DNA from: JBOGFI01 sp050743365
GTDB taxonomy: Bacteria > Actinomycetota > Acidimicrobiia > IMCC26256 > JACDBD01
DNA: 64,000 nt
Reading direction: 5' to 3'
Assembly (NCBI GenBank): GCA_050743365.1
Contig: JBOGFI010000072.1
Location: 1 to 64,000, forward strand
Shown piece after piece: positions 33,959 through 42,740 of this stretch; the stretch's first letter is position 1, and the number at the start of each line of letters is the position of its first letter. The notes under the pieces were generated by a model. That model did not search any database. It was not told where the DNA came from and was given only the letters and a program-made list of their open reading frames with translations. The translations under genes and the position numbers were made by a program.

Positions 33959-35101
33959 GTGCCGGTGGTCATCTACTACTGCACGGTCCACAGCTGGTTC
34001 GACCGTCCACACTTCTATCAGGGCTTAGCGCGAGCGCTCGCGCGAAACCACAGCGTGCTCTATGTCTGTCCCCCGCGAGGGCGCCGGGCACTCCGTCCGC
34101 ACCGTGACGACGCGCGCCCGATCCGTGGGGGGCTCCTTTCTCAACTGGCGCCGCGCCTCGTCGTGCTCGAGCCGCTCATCGCACCCGGCGCGCGCTTCTA
34201 CCGTCGTGTCGACGTGTTCAGACGGCGGTGCGATGACCTAGTGGCGCGCACGACGCTCGCGGCTATGCAGGAACTCGAGCTTGACCGGCCCGAGTTCATC
34301 CTCGCCTTCGCTCCCGACGCGACAGCGCTCCTCGCTCGGTTCGGGGACGCTCGCTCCGCGTACTGGACGGGTGACGAGGTCACGATGCCACGCGAGGACG
34401 AGCTGGTGCAGCGCGTGGACGTCGTGTTCGCCGTGTCCGGACCCGCGTACCAGCGCAACATCGCTCGAGCTGCGAGACGCGTGCATCGCATGCCAATGGC
34501 GATCGATCCCGAACCGTTCGTCACCGCAGCCGAGCTGGGCGCTACTCCTCCGGATCTCGTAGGCCTCCCGCGACCGTTCATCGGGTACGGGGGCGGAATG
34601 AGTCGCCGCATGAACTGGGAGCTGATTGCCGAGGTCGCGCGACACGCTACGGGTACCGTCGTCCTTGTGGGTCCGGTCCTCGACGGCGTCGCCCGGGTGG
34701 CGATCGCCGGGCTGATCAAACGCGACAACGTCCGCTGGCTCGGTCACCGCGACGCCGAGGCGGTACCTCATTACCTCGCTACCCTCGACGTCGGATTGAT
34801 CCCATACGTTCGCAACGCGTTCAACGACGGCTCGAATCCGGTGAAGGCCTACGAGTACCTCGCCGCGGGGATCCCCGTGGTAGGGACGTGCATCCCGTCG
34901 TTGGTCGAGCTCGGCGAGCTCATCGACTGCGAGGACGATCCCGAGCGCTTCGTCGCCGCGGTCGCAGCTGCCGCGAGGCCCGAGCGACGCGCCCCCGAGC
35001 TCGTCGCCAGGCGCCGACTGGCAGCCCGGGCCCACGACTACACCGCGCTCGTCCGGCGCATCCACGATGTCCTGGGCGGACGTGATGCCAACGGGACCTG
35101 A
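33959..35101 (+). CDS. Glycosyltransferase (GT-B fold)
   Basis: The 380-residue protein starts MPVVIYYCTVHSWFDRPHFY (GTG). The N-terminal half has a Trp/Thr-rich WTGDEVTMPREDELV segment; the C-terminal half has IGYGGGMSRRMNWELI, RWLGHRDAEAVPHYLATLD and AYEYLAAGIPVVGT. These match glycosyltransferases of the GT4/TuaH-like type that often glycosylate wall teichuronic or exopolysaccharide chains. It is cotranscribed with neighbours on both sides (20-bp and 3-bp gaps). Confidence 0.83.
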   Translation: MPVVIYYCTVHSWFDRPHFYQGLARALARNHSVLYVCPPRGRRALRPHRDDARPIRGGLLSQLAPRLVVLEPLIAPGARFYRRVDVFRRRCDDLVARTTLAAMQELELDRPEFILAFAPDATALLARFGDARSAYWTGDEVTMPREDELVQRVDVVFAVSGPAYQRNIARAARRVHRMPMAIDPEPFVTAAELGATPPDLVGLPRPFIGYGGGMSRRMNWELIAEVARHATGTVVLVGPVLDGVARVAIAGLIKRDNVRWLGHRDAEAVPHYLATLDVGLIPYVRNAFNDGSNPVKAYEYLAAGIPVVGTCIPSLVELGELIDCEDDPERFVAAVAAAARPERRAPELVARRRLAARAHDYTALVRRIHDVLGGRDANGT

Positions 35102-35104
35102 TCC

Positions 35105-35821
35105 GTGGGAGCACGCATCGAGCGGCTCGACTGGGACAGTGCCTTCTTCGGCGTACCGATCGTGCGGGTGCGGTCCGACGCGTCTGACGACCTCGATGCC
35201 GTCGCCCGCGAGGCGGATGCCGACGACGTGGCTTGCACGTACTTGATGACGGAGCCACCCTCGATCGGCGGCGCGGGCGCGCCCGAGCAGGCAGGGTTCT
35301 TCCTCGTCGACGTGCAACTCGAGCTTGTCCGCTCACTTCAGGACGCGATTGCCCACGACCACGCCCCGGTTCGGGCCGGGAGGCCCGCGGACGCCGCCGG
35401 ACTCGACCCGGTACTCGACGAGCTGGCGCCCTGGAGTCGATTCGCCGTCGATCCCGGTTTCGGTCTCGCGGCCGCGCGCCGCTTGTACGGGGCGTGGCTC
35501 GAGCGCGCCCTTCGTCACGAGGACGAGCTCGTGCTCGTCGCCGAACACCACGAGCAGCCCATCGGGTTTGTTACGTGCGCATTCGACCCGGAGCCCACCA
35601 TCGGTCTCATCGGCACGACCGAATCCGGGCGCGGGACCGGGAAGGCGCTGTTCGCCGGCGTCGTGGCTAGGGCGCGCGAACACCGCGAAACCCGCTCGCT
35701 GCACGTCCGTACCCAGGCGCGGAACGTCCGCGCGCTCAGCTACTACGCGCGAGTCGGGTTCGCTGTCACCGCCGCGCAGTACGTGTACCACCGTTGGCAC
35801 GACGAAGGCCCTCGACCTTGA
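35105..35821 (+). CDS. GNAT acetyltransferase, dTDP-fucosamine acetyltransferase (WecD/RffC)-like
   Basis: The 238-residue protein opens RIERLDWDSAFFGVPIVRVR, the signature start of WecD-type sugar N-acetyltransferases. It has a C-terminal GNAT core with IGLIGTTESGRGTGKALFAG, the acetyl-CoA pyrophosphate loop, and NVRALSYYARVGF. It is immediately followed by a sugar aminotransferase, the same pair used to make 4-acetamido-4-deoxy sugars such as Fuc4NAc. It should acetylate the amino group made by that aminotransferase. The GTG start is 3 bp after the upstream gene. Confidence 0.85.
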   Translation: MGARIERLDWDSAFFGVPIVRVRSDASDDLDAVAREADADDVACTYLMTEPPSIGGAGAPEQAGFFLVDVQLELVRSLQDAIAHDHAPVRAGRPADAAGLDPVLDELAPWSRFAVDPGFGLAAARRLYGAWLERALRHEDELVLVAEHHEQPIGFVTCAFDPEPTIGLIGTTESGRGTGKALFAGVVARAREHRETRSLHVRTQARNVRALSYYARVGFAVTAAQYVYHRWHDEGPRP

Positions 35822-37020
35822 GCGCGTTGGCGATCGACGGGGGCGCGCCGGTCCGCAACGAGTTCATGCCGTTCGGTGTGCCGTCGATCACCGACGACGA
35901 GATCAACGAGGTCGTGGACACACTCAAGTCCGGCTGGATCGGCACCGGGCACAAGGCGCAGCGCTTCGAACACGAATTCGCCAGGTACACGGGCGCAGAT
36001 CATGCCGTTGCGGTGAGCTCGTGCACCGCCGCGCTGCACCTCGCGCTCCTTGCCCTGGACTGCGGGCCTGGCGACGAGGTAGTGACCAGCGACCTGACAT
36101 TCGTTGCGACTACCAACGCGATCTTGCACTCGGGCGCGACGCCTGTCGTGGCCGACGTCGACGCGACAACGTGGAACGTGACCGCGGAGACTCTCGCGGC
36201 AGCCTGTTCTCCGCGTACGAAGGCACTCCTACCGGTCCACTTCGGGGGGCTGGCGTGCGAGCTCGACGCGATTTACGACTTCGCTGACGAGCACGGGATC
36301 GCGGTCGTCGAGGATTGTGCGCACGCGGTCGGCACCGAGCGACGTGGCCGGCGCCTTGGGAGCACGCCCGGCGTGTCGTGCTTCAGCTTCTACGCCAACA
36401 AGAACCTCACGACGTCCGAGGGCGGGATGCTCACCACCCCCGCCGAAGACCTGGCGGCGCGCATCGTGACGTGGAGGCTCCACGGACTCGACCAGGACGC
36501 GTGGCATCGCTTCCAGACGACGGAGCTGCTGCGTTCGTGGTGCACGTACCCAGGCTTCAAGTACAACCTCACTGATCTCGCCGCGTCCCTCGGCATCCAC
36601 CAGCTCGCGCGCCTCGACACGATGCTGGAACAGCGCGAGAGCCTCGCAACGCAGCTCGACCCGGTCGTCGACAGCCTCCCCGGTGCGAGCCGCCAACCGC
36701 GGCCCACCGACCGTTCCGAGGGTCGCCACGGCTTGCACCTTTACGCGATCACGATCGATCCTTCCGCGTTCACCGTCGACCGCGACCACGTCGTGCAGGC
36801 ACTCCGCGCCGAGAATATCGGGGCAGCAATCCATTACGAGCCCGTGCATCGACACCCGTACTACGAGCAACTCCTCGGGGTCGGGGACGCCGACCGTCCC
36901 GTCGCGTCGGCGGTCGGTAGCACGATCCTGTCGCTACCGCTGACTCCTGCGATGAGCCCCGCCGATCTCGACGACGTGGCGAACGCGCTCGAGCGCGTCC
37001 TCGTGCACTACCGGCGATGA
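35818..37020 (+). CDS. DegT/DnrJ/EryC1-family PLP-dependent sugar aminotransferase
   Basis: The 400-residue enzyme starts MSALAIDGGAPVRNEFMPFG (TTG start), the usual opening of the family. It has the PLP region with VSSCTAALHLALLAL, VVEDCAHAVGTER (Asp for the pyridine nitrogen) and the Schiff-base Lys in SFYANKNLTTSEGG. It aminates a 4-keto nucleotide sugar. TTG overlaps the acetyltransferase stop as TTGA, and its own stop overlaps the flippase start as ATGA, so three genes are translationally linked. The 4-ketosugar-forming dehydratase is not obvious in the window; the epimerases nearby are candidates. Confidence 0.9.
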   Translation: MSALAIDGGAPVRNEFMPFGVPSITDDEINEVVDTLKSGWIGTGHKAQRFEHEFARYTGADHAVAVSSCTAALHLALLALDCGPGDEVVTSDLTFVATTNAILHSGATPVVADVDATTWNVTAETLAAACSPRTKALLPVHFGGLACELDAIYDFADEHGIAVVEDCAHAVGTERRGRRLGSTPGVSCFSFYANKNLTTSEGGMLTTPAEDLAARIVTWRLHGLDQDAWHRFQTTELLRSWCTYPGFKYNLTDLAASLGIHQLARLDTMLEQRESLATQLDPVVDSLPGASRQPRPTDRSEGRHGLHLYAITIDPSAFTVDRDHVVQALRAENIGAAIHYEPVHRHPYYEQLLGVGDADRPVASAVGSTILSLPLTPAMSPADLDDVANALERVLVHYRR

Positions 37021-38489
37021 CCGACGCCGGCGTGGATCCCAACCCGGAGGTCGTTTCGTCGAGCCTGCGTTGGAGCGGCGCGACGGTCGTTGTGGCGCGC
37101 TTCCTGATCCTCGCGCGAGGCCTCCTGCTCGCGCGCCTCGTCGGCCCGCAGGCGTTCGGCATCGTCGCGGGCGTCGTTGCGTTCACGACGATCTGCACGA
37201 CCGTGGCCGAGGTCGGACTCGGGAGCTACCTCACCCATCGAGGGCACAAGGCTCGGACCGACGCGCCGCGCGTCACGCGACTCGGGATCGTTACCGGCGT
37301 TCTTGGCACCGTGACGCTCGCGGCCCTCGCGGTGCCGATCGGGCGCCTCTACGACGGCGACAGCTCATCCGTCGTCGCGCTCGCGCTCGCACCGACGGTC
37401 TTGGCCGGCGTCGTCGTCCTCGTCGTTAGCGGGCTCCTGCGCGCCGAGTTCCGGTTCCGAGTCCTCGCGGTCGCCGAGATCGGAGCGGCCGCCACCGGCC
37501 TCGTCGTCGGGGTCGGGCTCGCGGTCACAGGGGCCGACACGTGGGCCCTCGTCGCCGCCGTGCTCGCGAGCCAGGTCATCCAGCTCGGCGTCGTGGTGGG
37601 TGCGGCCGAGCTCGCATTGCACCGGCGCCCAGCAGCCGGCGTCGAGCTCCGCCCGGCAGTGCGATTCGGCTGGAAGGTGGCGGCCGGCGGAGCTGTCTGG
37701 ACGGTGGCTCTTCAGGCGGACAACGCGATCGTCGGTGGCGTGCTCGGTGCCTCCGCGCTCGGCCTCTACGCGTTTGCGTACACGTATGGCACGCTCCCCG
37801 GCTTGCTCGTGGGATCGTCGGTCGGCCAGGTCGCTTTCCCTGTGTTCGCGCACCGCCGCGACCAGGGCACGACGCCGGATCGCGACTTTCGCGAGTTCGT
37901 TCGGCTTACCGCGACGCTGATCCTTCCGCTCACCGCGATTGGTGTCGCCCTCACCCGTCCCGCCGTGGAGCTCGTGCTTGGAGACGCGTGGCGTGGCGCG
38001 ATCGAACCACTGCGGTGGCTCCTCGTGGTCGGCGCGCTCCGCGGCCTGTTCCCGACCGACGAGCTCCTCCGATCCGTCGGACGCACCGACGTCGAACTAC
38101 GCATCGGCCTCGTCGCCGCTCCGGCGGTCGTCGTCGCCGCCCTCGTCGGCACGATCTGGAGCATCGAGGCGGTCGCGCTCGGCATCCTCGTCGTGCTCGC
38201 GGGCTGCGGCACTGCCAACGTGCTCGTGGCGACACGGCTGAGCGGGGTGCACTCAACTCCCGTGCTCCTCGACACCTTGCGGCCGGCGCTCCTGGCCGCG
38301 CTCGCCGGAGCAGCAGCGGCGGCAACTGCCCACGCGATCGGCGGCCCGGATGCCATCGTGCTCGTCGCGGCTGGCACCGTCGGTATCCTCATCTACCTCG
38401 TCGCGGTCCGTGTGTTCGCTCGGCCCTCCTGGGAGGCTCTGATGACTCTCGTCACGCACCGCCACCTCACGACGGCGGAGCCTGCGTGA
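37017..38489 (+). CDS. Lipopolysaccharide/polysaccharide flippase (Wzx/MVF superfamily)
   Basis: The 490-residue polytopic protein has about 12-14 hydrophobic helices, beginning VVVARFLILARGLLLARLVG and including the family-typical GPQAFGIVAGVVAFTTI and WTVALQADNAIVGGVLGASA. It likely turns lipid-linked repeat units to the outer face of the membrane for polymerisation and ligation. Start and stop both overlap neighbours by 4 nt. Substrate cannot be read from sequence, but position within the glycan operon is decisive. Confidence 0.88.
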   Translation: MTDAGVDPNPEVVSSSLRWSGATVVVARFLILARGLLLARLVGPQAFGIVAGVVAFTTICTTVAEVGLGSYLTHRGHKARTDAPRVTRLGIVTGVLGTVTLAALAVPIGRLYDGDSSSVVALALAPTVLAGVVVLVVSGLLRAEFRFRVLAVAEIGAAATGLVVGVGLAVTGADTWALVAAVLASQVIQLGVVVGAAELALHRRPAAGVELRPAVRFGWKVAAGGAVWTVALQADNAIVGGVLGASALGLYAFAYTYGTLPGLLVGSSVGQVAFPVFAHRRDQGTTPDRDFREFVRLTATLILPLTAIGVALTRPAVELVLGDAWRGAIEPLRWLLVVGALRGLFPTDELLRSVGRTDVELRIGLVAAPAVVVAALVGTIWSIEAVALGILVVLAGCGTANVLVATRLSGVHSTPVLLDTLRPALLAALAGAAAAATAHAIGGPDAIVLVAAGTVGILIYLVAVRVFARPSWEALMTLVTHRHLTTAEPA

Positions 38490-39430
38490 GCGAGCGCGTC
38501 AGCATCGTCATCGTCAACTGGAACGGGGCCGAGGACCTCGAGGTGGCGCTCCCGTCATTGAGAGCGCAGTCGTATCCCGATCTCGAGATCGTCGTCGCGG
38601 ACAACGGAAGCATCGACGATTCCGAGCAGGTCGCCCGCGCGCACGAGGTCGTTTGGCATCCGTTGGGGGAGAACCGCGGCCTCGCTCCCGCGCTCAACGA
38701 GGGCGCCCGCCGCGCGCGCGGTGACGTGTTGCTGTTCCTCAACAACGACATGCGCTTCGCGCCAGACTACGTCGAGCGCGCCGTGGAGGTCCTCCTCTCG
38801 GATCGGGACATTGCGGCGGTCGGCACCTGCCAGCTCGACTGGGACGGCAACGTCGGCGTCCACGAGCGCACTCGGCTCCGACCCGCGCGTTGGCCGCGTG
38901 GTGACGTTCCCGGTTGGGAGTTCGCCCAGGAACCGGCGTCAGCGCCCTGCGACTGCCTCTTCGCGTCCGCCGCCGACCTTCTCATCCGCCGAGTCGACTT
39001 CGAAGCGCTCGGAGGCTGGGACGATGCCTTCACGCTGAGCTGGGAGGACGTGGACCTCTGCTGGCGGATCTGGGCAGCTGGACACCGCGTCGTCCACATC
39101 CCGGATGCCATTTGCTGGCACCGCGTTGCCGCTGCCAGCACCGCGACCGACGATGGCTCTGACGCGCGCCTGCACGGGACGCTCTACGGCCGCTTGCGAT
39201 TCGCCTGGAAGCACTTGCCTGCGGCGTCCCTGGTCGTGCTGCACCTGCTGCTCATCGCGGGGATCGTCACTGACATGGTGCGTAGCCGATCCGTGGAGCG
39301 TCGCGCTCGGACACACGTGCTGGGTCGAGTCATGCGCGAGCTTCCCAAGCTTGTGCGCGTCCGCCGCGAGCACGCCCGACCAGCTGGCCGGAGCCGCCGC
39401 GCCTTCCTGCGTCGGCTCGGGGCCATCTGA
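38486..39430 (+). CDS. Family 2 glycosyltransferase, rhamnosyltransferase-like
   Basis: The 314-residue GT-A protein starts MSERVSIVIVNWNGAEDLEV and has VVADNGSIDDS, FLNNDMRFAPDYVE (DxD-type metal site NND) and WEDVDLCWRIWAAGHRV (the ED..D catalytic base region). A C-terminal membrane-associated segment (LHLLLIAGIVTDMV) follows. Enzymes of this group transfer rhamnose or related sugars. The GTG start overlaps the flippase stop. Confidence 0.88.
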   Translation: MSERVSIVIVNWNGAEDLEVALPSLRAQSYPDLEIVVADNGSIDDSEQVARAHEVVWHPLGENRGLAPALNEGARRARGDVLLFLNNDMRFAPDYVERAVEVLLSDRDIAAVGTCQLDWDGNVGVHERTRLRPARWPRGDVPGWEFAQEPASAPCDCLFASAADLLIRRVDFEALGGWDDAFTLSWEDVDLCWRIWAAGHRVVHIPDAICWHRVAAASTATDDGSDARLHGTLYGRLRFAWKHLPAASLVVLHLLLIAGIVTDMVRSRSVERRARTHVLGRVMRELPKLVRVRREHARPAGRSRRAFLRRLGAI

Positions 39431-39441
39431 CAACCGACGCG

Positions 39442-40551
39442 ATGCGCGTCCTCGTCAACGCCACGAGATCGGAGGCTGACCGCATCGGCGGCGACTTCAC
39501 GTTCGTGCGGACGGTGCTCGACCTCGACGCCGCCGGGCTCGACATCGTCCCGGTGCCCGAGTCCACCGAGCGCTCGGTCAGCGAGCGCGTCGCGCGGCTC
39601 GCGTGGCGCGCCTCGACGAGCTGTCTCCCACGCGCGCTACGCCGATCAGCGTTTCGCGCGGCGCGACGGCTCCCGATCTCACGTGCCGCGCTCGACGTGA
39701 CCGCGCCCGACGTGGTGTTCTCCCACCTCTCCTTCCCACGATTGCCGCGTGACGCGAACGTGCCGATCGTCTGGAGCTCACAGGGGATCTCGCCGGCGCG
39801 CTACTACCGGATCACCAGCGGCGGTCGTTTGCGCCTCGCCGACGTAGTCCAGCTCTACCGCACGCTTGGACCGCGTGCATCCGCGCTGCTCGTCTGGACC
39901 GAGACCGAGGCGCGCTTGTTGTGCGAGCTCGTGCCGACGCTCGCAAACCGAGTCACCGTCGTGCACCCGCCGGTCGACATCGCCGACGAGCCGATCGACA
40001 AGCCTTCCCGCCAGAACGGCACGGTCAGACTCCTCTTCGTCGGTACGCGTGCAATCGCCAAGGGACTCCCCGAGGCTGTCGAGGCGTTCCAGCTCCTTCG
40101 TGGTCGTCATGCTCGCGTCGAGATGGACGTCGTCACGCGTGCGCCCGGTTGGCTCTCCCCCACGCTTCACGAGACCACCGGTCTGACGACGAACGAGATC
40201 GCCCCCGGCCTCGCGGTGCAGCTCATGCGAAACGCCGACGTGCTCGTCTTCCCGAGCTATGACGACACCTACGGGCTCGTCGCGGCCGAGGCCATGGCCA
40301 ATGGCTGCGCAGTCGTCGCATTCGACGCCGAGCCCCTGCCAGAGGTCGTTCCCGATGGCGAAGCGGGCCTGATCGTACGAACCGGCGGGACCGATGCACT
40401 TGCCGACGCGCTCGACCGACTCGTCTCCGACGAGGCGCTGCTCCGGCGACTTCAAGCAGGCGCGTGGCGGCGATGCCGGCAACGTAACCATCCCCGCGCG
40501 TTCGGCGAGCAGTTCACGGCGATCCTCGAGCAAGCGGTGGCGCAGCAGTGA
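39442..40551 (+). CDS. Family 4 glycosyltransferase
   Basis: The 369-residue GT-B protein has a short acceptor domain and a clear donor domain: LLFVGTRAIAKGLPEAVEAF, LVFPSYDDTYGLVAAEAMAN and CAVVAFDAEPLPEVV, with the family ExxxG-like E. The start is MRVLVNATRSEADRIGGDF, 11 bp after the previous stop. The sugar is not predictable. Confidence 0.86.
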   Translation: MRVLVNATRSEADRIGGDFTFVRTVLDLDAAGLDIVPVPESTERSVSERVARLAWRASTSCLPRALRRSAFRAARRLPISRAALDVTAPDVVFSHLSFPRLPRDANVPIVWSSQGISPARYYRITSGGRLRLADVVQLYRTLGPRASALLVWTETEARLLCELVPTLANRVTVVHPPVDIADEPIDKPSRQNGTVRLLFVGTRAIAKGLPEAVEAFQLLRGRHARVEMDVVTRAPGWLSPTLHETTGLTTNEIAPGLAVQLMRNADVLVFPSYDDTYGLVAAEAMANGCAVVAFDAEPLPEVVPDGEAGLIVRTGGTDALADALDRLVSDEALLRRLQAGAWRRCRQRNHPRAFGEQFTAILEQAVAQQ

Positions 40552-42740
40552 GCTCCCAGGCGCCCGGTACGCTTCGCCGGGTGAGCGTCGAGGCCGTCAC
40601 CGCTGCGCCGGCGCAGCCACGGATCTCGGTCGTGATCCCCACCTGGAAACGGGCGGCATGGTTGGATCGGTGCATCCGGGCGGTCGCGGAGCAGGATCCT
40701 CCACCCGCCGAGATCATCGTGGTCGGCCGGGCGGAGGACATGCAGGCGCGCGAGGTCGCTGGTCGTCTCGACGTCGAGTTCACGGTCCCGGTTTGCTGGA
40801 TCGAGGTCGACAGACCCGGTCACGTCGCCCCGGTCGAGCGCGGCGTCGAGGTCGCGCGTTTCGAGCTCGTTGCGTTGATCGACGACGATGCCGTGCCCCA
40901 GCCGGGCTGGCTGCGAGCGATCGTCGCTCCCTTCGACGATCCGAGCGTCGGATGCGTCGGCGGTCGCGTCGTCGTGCCCGACGGCATTCGACCCGCCGAC
41001 GAGCGTCTGGTCGTGCGCGAAGACGCCGGGACGCTGCGTTGGTACGGCAAGCTCGTCGGCAATCTCGGCGAGCTCGACCACGCCGGGGTCAGCGAGCGAG
41101 ACACGGTCGTCGAGTGCAACTGGGTGTGGCGACGAAGCCTGCTCGCGGCCCTCGAGGTCGATCCCATCGTGGACCACGACGAAGCGGCCTTCTACGGACT
41201 CGACCTCACGCTCCAGGCTCGTGCCCTCGGGTTCCGTACCCTGTACGAACCGCGTGCGCGCGTCGACCACTACCTCGCACCGCGTGACGAGCAGCTGGTC
41301 CGTGAGGACCGTCGAGCGCGAGCACGCGCGGCGTCGCGCAACTTCACGTATCTCGCGCTCAAGCATTTCGGTGCACTGCGCAAGGCGGCCTTCCTCTGCT
41401 GGTCGTTCCTGATTGGAGCACGCCGCCAGCCGGGGCTCGCGGCAAGCGCACTCGTGCTCGCGGAGCGTCCGGGTGCCTGGCGCGAGATCCGCGCCGCTTG
41501 GCAGGGGAAGCTGGAGGGCCTCACGGCGGCGCTCTCGACTCGACGACCGGATCTGCTGGTGTCGAGGGGGTCGACGACGAAACCGCGGATCGTCGTGTTC
41601 GACGCGTTCCCGACCCAGTTCTTCGGGCCTTACTACCGCTGGCTCACGGCATCCGAGCGCGTCGACCTGACCGTCGTGTACTGGGAGACGGCGGAAACGG
41701 AGCACGTGATCGACCCGGAGCTCGGCCGAGCGCCGGTATTCGACATCCCAATCACCGGTGGATACCGCGACTACGTCATGCGTCGCGGGCCACGCGGCGT
41801 GCTCGACTGTTGGCGATGGACACGTCAGGCACGTGACGCCGACGCCGTGCTGCTCTCGGGCTGGGCGCGACCACGCGAGCTCACCCTCCTCGCGTTCGGC
41901 CACCTGCGTGGCCTCCCGATGCTCGTCACCAGCGACGTGACGCCGCTCTACGACGACTCCGCACGACGACCGTCGCTCCGGCGGCGGGCACTCCGACGTC
42001 TCGTCCGCACCATCCCCGGGTTCATGGCCACCGGATCGCTGGCGCGCGAGCACTTGACGAGCCTCGGCGTTCCCGAGGACCGCATCTTCTTTCGCCCGTA
42101 TGCGCCTGACAACGCCGCCTTCGCGGCCGCGACGGCGGCAGAACGCGCTGCGCGGGCCGCGCGGCGCGCCGCACTCCGCATCGCGTCCGATGCCCGGGTC
42201 GTGTTGGCGATCGCCAAGCTGGTCGAGCGAGAGGGTGTCGACGAGCTCATCGACGCGCTTGCGGCCGTTCGAACGCCTGGTCTCGTCTGCGTCGTCGTCG
42301 GCGACGGTCCGATGCAAGAGCGGCTCGAGCGCACCGTCGAACGCGACGGCACGAAGGTGCTGTTCGTCGGCTACCAGCCGTACTCGGTACTGCCGCGCTT
42401 CTACGCGCTCGCCGATCTGTTTGTCCACCCAGCCCGGCGTGAGTCGTGGGGCGTCTCGGTGAACGAGGCGATGGCGAGCGGCGTTCCGGTCGTCGTCTCG
42501 AACATGGTCGGCTCCGGCTACGACCTCGTGCGCGAAGGGGTCACCGGCTCGACCTACCCGTCAGGCGATTCGAAGGCACTGGGAGCCGCGATCGACGACT
42601 TCTTCGGCAAGTCCGACACGGAACGTGCGGCGATGGCGGCTGCTGCGCAAGAGTGGGTCGACGGGTGGAGCTTCGCTCGCGCTGCCGACGAGCTCGATCG
42701 CGCGGTCGACTTCCTCTACTCCGCGCGATCGACACGATGA
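40548..42740 (+). CDS. Two-domain glycosyltransferase (GT2-GT4 fusion)
   Basis: The 730-residue protein joins two complete transferases. Residues ~20-320 are a GT-A family 2 domain (ISVVIPTWKRAAWLDRCIRA, LIDDDAVPQPGWL with the DDD metal motif). Residues ~345-730 are a GT-B family 4 domain (PRIVVFDAFPTQFFGPYY, VVGDGPMQERLERTVERD, RRESWGVSVNEAMASG with the E...G donor motif). Fusion would let one polypeptide add two consecutive sugars. The GTG start overlaps the previous stop; GTG at 40581 is an alternative. Both active sites look intact. Confidence 0.85.
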   Translation: MSSQAPGTLRRVSVEAVTAAPAQPRISVVIPTWKRAAWLDRCIRAVAEQDPPPAEIIVVGRAEDMQAREVAGRLDVEFTVPVCWIEVDRPGHVAPVERGVEVARFELVALIDDDAVPQPGWLRAIVAPFDDPSVGCVGGRVVVPDGIRPADERLVVREDAGTLRWYGKLVGNLGELDHAGVSERDTVVECNWVWRRSLLAALEVDPIVDHDEAAFYGLDLTLQARALGFRTLYEPRARVDHYLAPRDEQLVREDRRARARAASRNFTYLALKHFGALRKAAFLCWSFLIGARRQPGLAASALVLAERPGAWREIRAAWQGKLEGLTAALSTRRPDLLVSRGSTTKPRIVVFDAFPTQFFGPYYRWLTASERVDLTVVYWETAETEHVIDPELGRAPVFDIPITGGYRDYVMRRGPRGVLDCWRWTRQARDADAVLLSGWARPRELTLLAFGHLRGLPMLVTSDVTPLYDDSARRPSLRRRALRRLVRTIPGFMATGSLAREHLTSLGVPEDRIFFRPYAPDNAAFAAATAAERAARAARRAALRIASDARVVLAIAKLVEREGVDELIDALAAVRTPGLVCVVVGDGPMQERLERTVERDGTKVLFVGYQPYSVLPRFYALADLFVHPARRESWGVSVNEAMASGVPVVVSNMVGSGYDLVREGVTGSTYPSGDSKALGAAIDDFFGKSDTERAAMAAAAQEWVDGWSFARAADELDRAVDFLYSARSTR

